This document shows, piece by piece, positions 8,599 through 17,673 of a stretch of 64,000 nucleotides of DNA; positions within the stretch are counted from its first letter, which is position 1; every line of letters begins with the position of its first letter. A program made the translations under genes and the position numbers. Source of the DNA: JAFMDF01 sp965277445 (GTDB taxonomy: Bacteria; Bacteroidota; Bacteroidia; Chitinophagales; Saprospiraceae); NCBI GenBank assembly GCA_965277445.1, contig CBDICY010000013.1:620001-684000 (forward strand), written 5' to 3'. Below the pieces are notes generated by a model. The model had not been told where the DNA came from, made no database searches, and was given only the letters and a program-made list of their open reading frames with translations.

Positions 8599-8658
8599 TT
8601 AATATTGAGTTCACAAAGTAAAACAATTATTAACAATAACTTAATATTAGTATGCAAT
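8599..8658 (+). promoter_or_regulatory. Second Pho-box-like cluster before the porin
   Basis: TTAATAT (8599) and TTCACAA (8610) are 11 bp apart; TTAACAA (8630), TTAATAT (8641) and ATGCAAT (8652) form a further run with 11-bp spacing. GAATTTTG at 8678-8685 resembles the TAnnTTTG -10, giving a start near 8692 and a leader of about 40 nt for the porin. Less regular than the array at 8457. Confidence 0.45.
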
Positions 8659-8688
8659 TCTCTTAATAATCAAATATGAATTTTGTGG

Positions 8689-8722
8689 TGTCATTTAAGA
8701 AATTAGTCAAATTATCGCAAAA
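8689..8722 (+). promoter_or_regulatory. Two leader sites complementary to the candidate small RNA
   Basis: TGTCATTTAAG (8689-8699) and ATTATCGCAAAA (8711-8722) are perfect reverse complements of the two halves of the loop at 8540-8562. The second lies 8-19 nt before the porin start codon, inside the expected ribosome footprint. Both sites appear in the same order as in the loop, so one loop cannot pair with both in one continuous duplex. Confidence 0.55.
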
Positions 8723-8730
8723 ATTACATT

Positions 8731-9972
8731 ATGAAAGAGTTTCTACTCCGAGTTATAGGAGTTTTTACTGTTCTTCTTTTCGCTACTTTTTCTTTAGTAG
8801 CTCAATCTTCCACAAAAAAACAATTACCTGACGTCGAATTAAAGTTTGGAAAAGGACTGCAAATATTAGCAGCTGATTCTTCTATGGCTTTAAAGATAGG
8901 TTTCCGTTTTCAGAGTTTATTCAATTCAGAGCGGTCTCTAGCAGATGACGCAGAATGGCAATCTAATTTTTTAATTAGACGAGCAAGGTTGAAATTTGAT
9001 GGTTGGGCATTTAACCCAAATTTTGTTTATAAAGTAGAGTTAGCATTATCCAATCGAGATTTAAGTTCGTCTAGTGATTTTGAAGTAACTAGTGGTGCGC
9101 CAAAAATCATTTTGGATGCGGTTGCTAAATGGAAATTTCATAAAAACTTTACTCTATGGGTAGGGCAGACCAAATTACCTGGTAATAGAGAACGAGTGGT
9201 TTCTTCTCAAAAATTGCAATTTGTCGATAGAAGTATAGTCAATGGAACGTTTACCGCAGATAGAGAGATGGGCGTGCAATTACGGGGTAAATTCAAATCT
9301 GGCAAGATGGTTATCAAGCCAATGGCTTCTCTTTCTTTCGGAGAAGGTAGAAATACAACCATAGCAAATATTGGAGGTTCTCGGGTCATGGGTAGGGTAG
9401 AATTACTACCTTTTGGAGAATTTACGAGTAAGGGAGATTATTTTGAGGGCGATTTAAAAAGAGAAAATACACCAAAGTTCGCTTTCGGAGCGAGTTATAG
9501 TTATAATGAAGGAGCATCAAAACAGAAAACAACAGGAAAGTTCTTAATAGATGAAGAAGGAAATTATTTTGATCATAATTTAGAAACCTTCTTTATTGAC
9601 ATGATCTTCAAATACCAAGGATTTTCTGTAATGGCTGAATTTGCGGACAATAAAGTAGTCGGTCAAGATGTAAATGCAGACTTCCGTGCTGCATTAGTAG
9701 ATGCAAATGGAAGAAGTTATTTTACAGGACAAGGGATCAATACACAGGTTTCTTACTTATTGCAAAATAACCTAGAATTAGCGGCTCGATATTCTCGCAT
9801 TATGCCAGATACGGAGGTTAGTTTTGCAGGGATAAACGAATATACTTTTGGTTTATCCAAGTATGTAGTTGGACATAACTTGAAGATACAAGCAGATGTA
9901 TCCGTAATTGATAAAACAGGTGCTTCCCATAACAAATTAAGATATAGATTGCAAACAGAATTTGCTTTCTAG
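8731..9972 (+). CDS. Phosphate-selective porin O/P family outer-membrane protein
   Basis: 413 residues with a signal peptide (1-24, ending SLVAQ). The barrel shows the Porin_O_P pattern: GLQILAADSSMALKIGFRFQ at the N-terminus, RRARLKFDGW, a WVGQTKLPGNRERVVSSQKL segment, repeated amphipathic strands, and a terminal Phe (LQTEFAF). Family members take up phosphate or polyphosphate across the outer membrane. It heads the row porin, PiT-like permease, Na/Pi cotransporter, all on the plus strand, which supports phosphate as substrate. Its 5' region carries Pho-like repeats and the candidate antisense RNA. Confidence 0.88.
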   Translation: MKEFLLRVIGVFTVLLFATFSLVAQSSTKKQLPDVELKFGKGLQILAADSSMALKIGFRFQSLFNSERSLADDAEWQSNFLIRRARLKFDGWAFNPNFVYKVELALSNRDLSSSSDFEVTSGAPKIILDAVAKWKFHKNFTLWVGQTKLPGNRERVVSSQKLQFVDRSIVNGTFTADREMGVQLRGKFKSGKMVIKPMASLSFGEGRNTTIANIGGSRVMGRVELLPFGEFTSKGDYFEGDLKRENTPKFAFGASYSYNEGASKQKTTGKFLIDEEGNYFDHNLETFFIDMIFKYQGFSVMAEFADNKVVGQDVNADFRAALVDANGRSYFTGQGINTQVSYLLQNNLELAARYSRIMPDTEVSFAGINEYTFGLSKYVVGHNLKIQADVSVIDKTGASHNKLRYRLQTEFAF

Positions 9973-10090
9973 ATTGATGGCTTGATGGCTAAATTGTTTA
10001 ATGGTTTACGTTATGCTAACCATCAAAGAATCATAACCATCAAACCATCATAACTATCAATTTTTAAAATAACAAACACCAATTTAGTTC
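9973..10090. repeat. Imperfect inverted repeat between porin and permease
   Basis: TTGATGGCTTGATGGCTAAA near 9974 pairs with AACCATCAAACCATCA near 10038, with an inner AATGGTTT/AACCATCA pair. It could act as a terminator or an RNA-stability element between the two phosphate genes. Confidence 0.5.
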
Positions 10091-11074
10091 ATGGATCCAA
10101 TGATTATTATGTGGTTAGGGTTTATCCTCGCCGCTTACTCCGTTGTCGGAAACGACGTTATTCAAACCCTAGGTACTTTCCTTGCTTCTAATGAAAAGCG
10201 TCCTTGGTATGTTTTATGGCTTTTTGCAGCAACTATACTAACGGCTACCCTTGTTTATGGCTGGTACCAATACGATGGCGATGTATCTTACCAAAGGTTA
10301 TTAGGCGACGGTGGATTTGCCGATCCTAAATATAAAGACCCAAGAGATATTGAATCTTTTGGTTGGGTCTATATTTTACCTCCGCTAGTATTAATGGTGA
10401 TTACTAGATTCGGTATTCCTGTAAGTACCTCTTTCTTGATTCTGACTTTCTTCAACCCCAAGAACTTATATAGTATGGTTGTGAAGTCTATGACAGGATA
10501 TTTAGTGGCTTTTGCAGCAGCAGTTGTGTTATATATTTTTATTACCAAAAGCTTAGAAAAGAAGTTTGCAGCTAATCCGATTAAAGATTCCGAAAAAACT
10601 TGGTGGACCGTAGCGCAATGGGCATCCACAGGCTTCCTTTGGACGCAATGGTTAGCGCAAGATTTTGCGAATATTTATGTGTATTTACCAAGACAAGTTG
10701 ATACCAATACCTTCGTCATATCGTTAGCTATATTATTAGCGATGTTAGCTTATATCTTTTACTCAAAGGGAGGGGCTATCCAAAAAATCGTTAAAGCCAA
10801 AACAAATACAGCAGACATTCGATCAGCAACTTTTATAGATTTATCTTATGGTATCGTGCTATACTTTTTTAAAGAATTGAATAATATTCCAATGAGTACA
10901 ACTTGGGTATTCTTAGGTTTATTAGCTGGTAGAGAAATTGCGATTCGATATAATTTAAGTAAAAAAGTACCAAACGAGACCTTGAAAGATTTAGGAATGG
11001 ATTTAGGAAAAGTCTTCTTTGGTTTAGCCATTAGTATTGGATTGGTATTTTTAATTCAATGGCTTACTTTTTAA
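10091..11074 (+). CDS. PiT-like inorganic phosphate permease
   Basis: 327 residues, about nine hydrophobic segments. Near the N-terminus is VVGNDVIQTLGTF, a relative of the GxND...GT signature of the PiT (PF01384-type) permeases, and residues 108-120 have FGIPVSTSFLILT, like the PVSTTH-type motif of that family; a related NNIPMSTTWVFLG occurs near residue 262. The protein is shorter than classical PiT proteins. Position between a phosphate porin and a Na/Pi cotransporter supports phosphate transport across the inner membrane. No signal peptide beyond the first helix. Confidence 0.7.
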   Translation: MDPMIIMWLGFILAAYSVVGNDVIQTLGTFLASNEKRPWYVLWLFAATILTATLVYGWYQYDGDVSYQRLLGDGGFADPKYKDPRDIESFGWVYILPPLVLMVITRFGIPVSTSFLILTFFNPKNLYSMVVKSMTGYLVAFAAAVVLYIFITKSLEKKFAANPIKDSEKTWWTVAQWASTGFLWTQWLAQDFANIYVYLPRQVDTNTFVISLAILLAMLAYIFYSKGGAIQKIVKAKTNTADIRSATFIDLSYGIVLYFFKELNNIPMSTTWVFLGLLAGREIAIRYNLSKKVPNETLKDLGMDLGKVFFGLAISIGLVFLIQWLTF

Positions 11075-11079
11075 ATTAA

Positions 11080-11190
11080 GAAGTCAGAAGTCAGATTTGT
11101 TTGCTGCAAATATTGAATAGTAATAATTTATTCAAGATTAAATCTGACTTCTGACAGTTTATGAAATAAACGGTCTGACTTCTGATTTCT
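11080..11190. repeat. GTCAGAAGTCAGA palindromic repeat, copy 1
   Basis: AAGTCAGAAGTCAGA at the left end and TCTGACTTCTGA blocks at about 11141 and 11174 form an imperfect palindrome, with AGTTTATGAAATAAACGGTC between the right blocks. The same element occurs at 57171, 59685 and 60954. Confidence 0.7.
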
Positions 11191-11277
11191 ATTTTAATCA
11201 ATTCATCGTAAAATATAGATAAAGCTTACAGGGTTTTTGAAAGGCATTCATCCAGTAAGCAGTATCAAAATAAAAAC

Positions 11278-12966
11278 ATGATTGCTACTATAGTTGATAT
11301 ACTAAAAGTTTTGGGTGCGCTTGCCTTCTTCATTTATGGAATGAAGATAATGAGTGAGGGCATTCAAAAAGCGGGAGGTGTACAGCTTAGAAAAGTGCTG
11401 TCAATGATGACCCGCAATCGCTTTTTGGGGGTACTATCTGGATTTTTAGTAACAGCGTTTGTACAATCTTCTTCTGCTACTACGGTCATGACCGTTAGTT
11501 TTGCCAATGCAGGTTTATTATCTTTAGTAGAAGCAGCGGGCTTAATTATGGGTGCCAATATTGGTACGACGATTACTGGGTGGATTATTTCCGTACTAGG
11601 TTTTCAGGTTAAATTACATACTTTATCCATACCTATTTTTGCAATTGCCGTTCCTTTATTATTTATCAATAAAGGAAAGGTCAAATTTTGGGGCGAGTTT
11701 TTAATTGGCTTCGCTATTCTCTTTTTAGGCTTACAATTCTTACAAGAAAGTATTCCCACCTTACAGAATGACTCTGAAACACTTGCTTTCTTATCTTCCT
11801 TTGCCAATTGGGGTTTTCTTTCGGGCATCATTTTTATGCTGTTTGGGGCAATCACCACCTTCATTGTACAATCTTCTAGTGCTGCTATGGCATTAACTTT
11901 AGTGATGTCTGCGAATGGTTGGATTCCACTAGAAGTAGCTGCCACGATGGTTTTAGGACAAAATATTGGTACTACTGCAACGGCAGAAATTGCCGCTTTA
12001 GTCGGTAATGTATTTGCCAAGCGAGCTGCTAGAATTCATAGTCTATTTAATCTCCTAGGCGTTTGTTGGATGTTTTTAATCTTACCCTTTTTTTTAGATT
12101 TTTTGGATAGCATTTTACAACAAACGATTTATACGAATTCTGCCTATACAGATGCCCAAAATGTACCATTAGCATTATCTGCCTTTCATACTATTTTTAA
12201 TATTTTAAATACGGTTATATTTATTGGGCTTCTTCCAAAGTTAGTTGATTTAGCGTCGAAAACGGTTAAGTCAAGAGGCGAAAAAGATGAAATCAATCGC
12301 TTGAATTATTTAGCGTCCATTGTTTCTATTTCTGAATTATCTATTCTAGAGGTACAAAAAAAAGCGGCTCATTTTGGAGAGATAACAGGTAGAATGGCAA
12401 ATTTTGTGCGTACCATGCTTTTTTCCATCAATGCGGGTGAGCCAGAAGCCATGATGGTTAAAATTCAAAAATATGAAAAAATAACCAATCGCATAAATTT
12501 AGAATTAACAGAATACTTACTGAAAATTTCTAAAGAAGATGTGACTTCCAAAACAGCTTTTAAAATCAAAGGTTTAATTGATAGTTGTAGTGAATTAGAG
12601 CGAATTGCCAATATTTTTCACCAAATGGCGAAAACGATTGAACGTAAAAGAGCAGAGAAGATATGGTTTAATCAACAACAGCGCACTCGTTTAAACGATC
12701 AGTTGGAATTAGTAAAACGATCTTTCGAGATCATGAATGAAAACTTAGTGGCCTCGCCTGAAAATCTTCATGGGAAAGCAAAAGCGGTAAAGATAGAACA
12801 ACAAATCAATGCCCAACGAGATTTAATGCGGCAAGAAAGCCAAGAAAAAACGGACCACCAAGATTATAATGTACATAGTGAATTGATTTATCACAATCTA
12901 TTTACTTCTTTGGAAAGAATTGGCGACCACCTGTTTAATATTTCTAATGCTATTATTGATAATTAA
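11278..12966 (+). CDS. Na+/phosphate cotransporter family protein with PhoU domain
   Basis: 562 residues. Two inverted Na/Pi cotransporter repeats are visible: QSSSATTVMTVSFANAG with GANIGTTITGW (residues about 60-105) and QSSSAAMALTLVMSANG with GQNIGTTATAE (about 198-240), the QSSS and GxNIGTT sodium/phosphate motifs of the NptA/SLC34 family. Residues about 350-560 form a helical PhoU-like tail (LTEYLLKISKEDVTS, ELERIANIFHQM, LERIGDHLFNISNAI), usual in bacterial members. It takes up phosphate with sodium at the inner membrane. It is third in the phosphate block; the palindromic repeat lies in its 5' gap. Confidence 0.93.
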   Translation: MIATIVDILKVLGALAFFIYGMKIMSEGIQKAGGVQLRKVLSMMTRNRFLGVLSGFLVTAFVQSSSATTVMTVSFANAGLLSLVEAAGLIMGANIGTTITGWIISVLGFQVKLHTLSIPIFAIAVPLLFINKGKVKFWGEFLIGFAILFLGLQFLQESIPTLQNDSETLAFLSSFANWGFLSGIIFMLFGAITTFIVQSSSAAMALTLVMSANGWIPLEVAATMVLGQNIGTTATAEIAALVGNVFAKRAARIHSLFNLLGVCWMFLILPFFLDFLDSILQQTIYTNSAYTDAQNVPLALSAFHTIFNILNTVIFIGLLPKLVDLASKTVKSRGEKDEINRLNYLASIVSISELSILEVQKKAAHFGEITGRMANFVRTMLFSINAGEPEAMMVKIQKYEKITNRINLELTEYLLKISKEDVTSKTAFKIKGLIDSCSELERIANIFHQMAKTIERKRAEKIWFNQQQRTRLNDQLELVKRSFEIMNENLVASPENLHGKAKAVKIEQQINAQRDLMRQESQEKTDHQDYNVHSELIYHNLFTSLERIGDHLFNISNAIIDN

Positions 12967-13180
12967 TTAACTCAAGGTCTTGAAAATCTAAAATGGTTAT
13001 ATTGGTGATGATAACCCAAAACATTGATTATTGCTGAATTATGAATTAGCACAATAAATTAATTTAACAATACAACAACTTTGTGCGCCTTAGATTGAAT
13101 AATAATATCCGAATTTAGATTTAAAATAAAAATAGCTACCTTTATAAAAAGTATCATTTTTTAAAGGTCTATAACATATT

Positions 13181-16100
13181 TTGAGATTACTTCCTTTTAT
13201 ATTTTTTATTTATTTAAATTCAATTAATGTCCTTGGGCAAGTTGATAAATCTGCTACGCTTACTAGTATTGATGGCTTATCCGAAAATACTGTTTTTACA
13301 GCCATTCAAAGCAAAGAAGGGTTTATTTATGCAGGTACTAAAAATGGGCTAAATCGCTATGATGGGAAACAAGTAAAATTATACACCCATGATGCTTTTG
13401 ACCCTTGGTCTTTGGGAGGAAATGGAGAAATAGGGGTGTTGTATCAAGATACTCGTGGGCTCATTTGGATTGTTAGTCATCATGCTAGTTTAGATGTTTT
13501 TGACCCGACAACAGAGCGCTTTTACCATATTAAATTGGATGCGAAGGAAAAGGAAATGACCAATTATTATTTGCAAATAATTGAGGATAAACAGGGGACT
13601 ATTTGGCTAGCATATAATACTGGATTAATAGAAAGGTTTATCATCCCTGAAGATTTTCCTACTAATTATCAGAAGCCAATAATAGCAAAAGATAGTTTGT
13701 TGTCTTTTCAAATCCAATTAACACCAGAACAAGGCTATATTACTGATTTTTTACCCACAAAAACTGGTGAAATATATACCGTTTCCTCTGGTGGCGCATT
13801 TTTTAAAGTTGAATCTGAATCACCCGACATTAAATTGATTACTAATTTACCTTTATCAAATGAAATTGACCAAAGACCTAGGCTATTTGAGACAACCAAT
13901 CAAAGCATCTTGATTGTAGGGGACAAGGCTAACGAATTTTTTAAATTCGAAAAAAATAAAGTTCGACAAATTCCAGATTTTCTGCCCAAAGGATATTACC
14001 GTTTTGATATATTTGCTATAGATAAAGAATATGTGGGAATAAAATCGGGTGAGTATTTTTGGAAAATTCCAGCAAATTATTTAGTAATAGAGCAAAAAGA
14101 TTGGTCTCTTGCGACCTACTGGAAATTACCCTACCTTATTTCTACGCCTTTTACTGATGCCGCACAAAATATTTGGCTGCCTACTTTAGGGTATGGTTTA
14201 TTTAAGTCGAATGCCATCCCAAAAAAATTTGAACCAAGTTTAAAAAAGACCTCTCTAGCAAATGTTTTTGGCGATAAAGCAGGAAGGTTATGGTTATTCG
14301 ATAAAAAAGGTTTTGATTTAACAAAAAGACCGCTTCCAAAGACAATTAAGGAGTTACCATTTCTAGAGCATTATTCCTATAAAGGAAATATTGCACAGGG
14401 TGATAAAGATGTAATTTGGATGATGGGCGTTAATAAATCGGATAATCAAAAAGATATATTGCGCATTGAAAAGGGGGAAGTAACCAAGACTTATGATTTT
14501 CCTTATTTTCTAAAAAGTGATATTTTTCATCATTTTTATTTCGATAATTTTTTGTTAGTTGACCATCAAAATCAGTTATGGATAATTGGCGAAAATATGG
14601 AATTAATTAATTTTAATCCTGAAACAGCGCAATTTAAGATTTTTAAAGATACGGCTAATTTAAGCCAAGCGTTTTCTAGTTATGTCGTAACTGATTTTAA
14701 ACAAGATACCGAGAATAATTTTTTGTTAGCCACTCGTTTTGGTTTATTAAAAATAAAATATCCTACTGTCCATCCCAATTATTCCTATGAATTAATACAA
14801 AATGACCCCAAGAATCAAACAAGTTTAAGTGCCAACCATATTACTTCGCTTGCCTTTGACCCGACTGCCCCTGAAAAATATCTTTGGATGGGCACCTTTG
14901 GTGGAGGTGTCAATAAAATGGACTTAATTACCAATCAATTTGTCCATTTTACTAAAAAAGATGGACTGCCTGATAATATCATCCAAGCAATTATTTTTGA
15001 CGACGAAGGTACGCTTTGGATGAGTTCTTTTAGCGGGTTAGCGCAATTTAAGCCAGATTCTAAGGATATTATAAATTATACCATTTCAGATGGCTTGCAA
15101 GCGAAAGAATTTCACCCAAATGCAGTTACTAAACTACCAGATGGCAAGTTAGTTTTTGGAGGCTATCAAGGGCTTAATATTTTTTCGCCGACTAAAATTA
15201 ATCAAAATAAGTACATTCCCCCTGTTAAAATTACTGCCTTATATATCAATAATAAATTGGTGACGACCAAATTTAAGCAAGATAAGGAAACTGCTATATT
15301 GGAGAAAGGAATTGAGTTTACAGAAGCCATTGAATTAGATTGGCAACAGAATCAGTTGAAATTCGAATTTGCGGCTTTAGATTTTAATGACCCTGCTAAA
15401 ATTTTATTTCAATATCAATTAGAAGGCGTTAATCCTACTTGGGTTAAAAATGGCAACCAAAACACCGTTCAGTTTAATAGTTTGGTGCCGGGCAACTATA
15501 TTTTTAAAGTCAAAGCCAGTAATAGCGATGGATTATGGAATGAAACTCCGACTACCCTTTCCATAACCATTCATGCGCCTTGGTGGAAAACAACACTAGC
15601 TTATTTAGCCTATTTCTTAATCTTTTTAAGTGGGTTGTATTTATTATACCAAAACCAAATTAGAAGAGCTACCTTAAAAAATCAATTAGCTTACGAACAA
15701 AAGGAAGGCGCACGTTTATTAGAGTTAGACAGTATAAAATCTAATTTTTTCTCTAATATCACCCATGAATTCCGAACACCTCTGACTGTCATTCTCGGTT
15801 TGGCCAATCAATTAATGACCAAAAGTAAAACATGGAATCTGCCTCAGAGCGGTAAAGAAGAAATTTTACCAAGATTAAATTTAATCCATAGAAATGGACA
15901 AAATTTATTGGAACTTGTCAATCAGCTTCTGGATTTATCTAAGTTGGAATCTGGCAAAATGAGCCTTAATCTAGTTCATGGAGATGCTATAAAATATATT
16001 AATTATTTATTAGAGTCCTTTCATTCTTTAGCAGAAACCAAAAATATTCGCTTGCACTTTTTACCAGAACAAGAAGGAATATTAATGGATTATGACCCAG

Positions 16101-17338
16101 ATAAATTGATGAATATTATTGCCAATTTATTGTCAAATGCCATCAAATTTACCCCTCAAAACGGAGATATTTATGTTCATTTAGATATTGATAAGGTTTC
16201 ACACGAACAATCTTTTTTAAAAATCAGAGTAAAAGATAATGGTGTCGGTATTGCCAAAGCTCAATTGCCATTCATTTTCGACCGATTTTATCAAACCGAT
16301 AGTTCTTCTACCCGAAAAGGGGAAGGAACAGGTATTGGGCTTGCTTTGGTTAAAGAACTCGTCCAATTTCTTGGCGGAGATATTACCGTTACTAGTATCT
16401 TGAATAAAGGCACTACTTTTATGGTCACTTTACCCATCCAAATTAAGGAAGAGACCTTATCAGAAACAACTGCTCAGGCAGAAGGGGGGGCGTCAGAAAA
16501 AGTAGCCATTATTCCTGATTTAACAGAAAAATTAGCCCTACAAACAAGCATCAATAAGGAGACCCCAACTGGAAAAGAAACCCTTTTACTAATAGAAGAT
16601 AATAAGGATGTGGCTTATTATATTCAATCTTGCTTGGCAGAAAATTATGAAATTATCTATGCAGAAAATGGACAATTAGGCATTGATTCCGCTTTAGAAA
16701 ATGTCCCAGATATTATTATTAGTGACGTAATGATGCCTGAAAAAGATGGCTTTGAAGTGCTTCAAGCCTTAAAAAATGATGAACGAACTAGCCATATTCC
16801 CATTATTTTGTTGACTGCAAAGGCCGATGAAACGTCTAAGTTATTAGGACTCAAAGGTGGTGCAGATGCCTACCTTTCTAAACCTTTTAATGAGGAAGAA
16901 TTATTGATTCGCTTAGCTAGTATGGTACAGCTTAGAAAAGAATTGCAGCAACGATATAGCCATAAAATTTTGGATAGCACCAACTTTTTAACAACCACAT
17001 CCATTAGCAAATCCCAACAAATTGAAAAAGAATTTTTAACTAAACTCTATCAATTATTTGAAAAAAATCTTTCCAATACGGAATATGATATGACTCGCCT
17101 TTGTCGAGATATGGGCAGAAGTCGCAGTCAATTATTTAGAAAAATAAAAGCCTTGACAGGCAAATCTCCTACCTTATTATTTAGAGGTTTTCGTTTATTA
17201 AAAGGAAAAGAACTACTTCAAACCACCGATTTATCCGTTTCTGAAATAGCCTATGAAGTAGGATTTACCTCCATGAAGTACTTTTCTGATGCTTTTTTAG
17301 AAGAATTTAATATTCGCCCGAGTGCAACACGCAATTGA
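13181..17338 (+). CDS. Giant hybrid two-component system: propeller sensor, kinase, receiver, AraC output
   Basis: 1385 residues. Signal peptide 1-19; a periplasmic two-component-regulator propeller to about 720 (repeats such as QSKEGFIYAGTKNGLNRYDG, GTLWMSSFSGLAQF); Y_Y_Y domain about 730-797; one membrane helix about 805-825; HisKA with His 862 (ITHEFRTPLTVILG); HATPase_c (NLLSNAIKFT, GEGTGIGLA); receiver with Asp 1182 (IIISDVMMPEKDG); AraC domain about 1285-1385. Such HTCS proteins sense a periplasmic ligand, often a glycan breakdown product, and activate nearby genes. No SusCD or glycosidase genes are near, so the ligand and targets are unclear. The start is TTG; no nearby ATG preserves the signal peptide. 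Confidence 0.95.
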   Translation: MRLLPFIFFIYLNSINVLGQVDKSATLTSIDGLSENTVFTAIQSKEGFIYAGTKNGLNRYDGKQVKLYTHDAFDPWSLGGNGEIGVLYQDTRGLIWIVSHHASLDVFDPTTERFYHIKLDAKEKEMTNYYLQIIEDKQGTIWLAYNTGLIERFIIPEDFPTNYQKPIIAKDSLLSFQIQLTPEQGYITDFLPTKTGEIYTVSSGGAFFKVESESPDIKLITNLPLSNEIDQRPRLFETTNQSILIVGDKANEFFKFEKNKVRQIPDFLPKGYYRFDIFAIDKEYVGIKSGEYFWKIPANYLVIEQKDWSLATYWKLPYLISTPFTDAAQNIWLPTLGYGLFKSNAIPKKFEPSLKKTSLANVFGDKAGRLWLFDKKGFDLTKRPLPKTIKELPFLEHYSYKGNIAQGDKDVIWMMGVNKSDNQKDILRIEKGEVTKTYDFPYFLKSDIFHHFYFDNFLLVDHQNQLWIIGENMELINFNPETAQFKIFKDTANLSQAFSSYVVTDFKQDTENNFLLATRFGLLKIKYPTVHPNYSYELIQNDPKNQTSLSANHITSLAFDPTAPEKYLWMGTFGGGVNKMDLITNQFVHFTKKDGLPDNIIQAIIFDDEGTLWMSSFSGLAQFKPDSKDIINYTISDGLQAKEFHPNAVTKLPDGKLVFGGYQGLNIFSPTKINQNKYIPPVKITALYINNKLVTTKFKQDKETAILEKGIEFTEAIELDWQQNQLKFEFAALDFNDPAKILFQYQLEGVNPTWVKNGNQNTVQFNSLVPGNYIFKVKASNSDGLWNETPTTLSITIHAPWWKTTLAYLAYFLIFLSGLYLLYQNQIRRATLKNQLAYEQKEGARLLELDSIKSNFFSNITHEFRTPLTVILGLANQLMTKSKTWNLPQSGKEEILPRLNLIHRNGQNLLELVNQLLDLSKLESGKMSLNLVHGDAIKYINYLLESFHSLAETKNIRLHFLPEQEGILMDYDPDKLMNIIANLLSNAIKFTPQNGDIYVHLDIDKVSHEQSFLKIRVKDNGVGIAKAQLPFIFDRFYQTDSSSTRKGEGTGIGLALVKELVQFLGGDITVTSILNKGTTFMVTLPIQIKEETLSETTAQAEGGASEKVAIIPDLTEKLALQTSINKETPTGKETLLLIEDNKDVAYYIQSCLAENYEIIYAENGQLGIDSALENVPDIIISDVMMPEKDGFEVLQALKNDERTSHIPIILLTAKADETSKLLGLKGGADAYLSKPFNEEELLIRLASMVQLRKELQQRYSHKILDSTNFLTTTSISKSQQIEKEFLTKLYQLFEKNLSNTEYDMTRLCRDMGRSRSQLFRKIKALTGKSPTLLFRGFRLLKGKELLQTTDLSVSEIAYEVGFTSMKYFSDAFLEEFNIRPSATRN

Positions 17339-17673
17339 TTCATTATCAAATAATTACATTGTATTTTTTGTGTAAAATGCAACTTCAGCAGGAACATTTT
17401 TCTCACCTTGCAACCCTACTAGGAATCATTGACCGATGACTGGGAAGGTTTATTTTAATATCCCCACATCTTTGTATCAACTCTTTCAATTACGCTCTCA
17501 ATAATGCACTCTTTTAGTTATCGATAATTATCTAATCACGATAAACAGTCATTTCATTTCCCTAAAATAATTTTAATCCTAATAGCAAATGCTAACCCCA
17601 AAAAGCTATCGGATTTAACGGACGAGCCGAACACCGTTGATTTTACAAAGTAGGCAAACAAAAACTTATCAAG
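17339..17673. other. Intergenic gap, nothing definite
   Basis: 335 bp, AT-rich, without an ORF or clear hairpin. It should contain the promoter of the lipoprotein gene. Confidence 0.5.

Noticed and set aside
8540..8722. Inverted matches in the porin leader as the ends of a small transposon
   Set aside because: The two matching pairs are not nested (8540 and 8551 pair with 8689 and 8711 in the same order), unlike terminal inverted repeats, and there is no target duplication visible. An operator pair for a DNA-binding protein remains possible.
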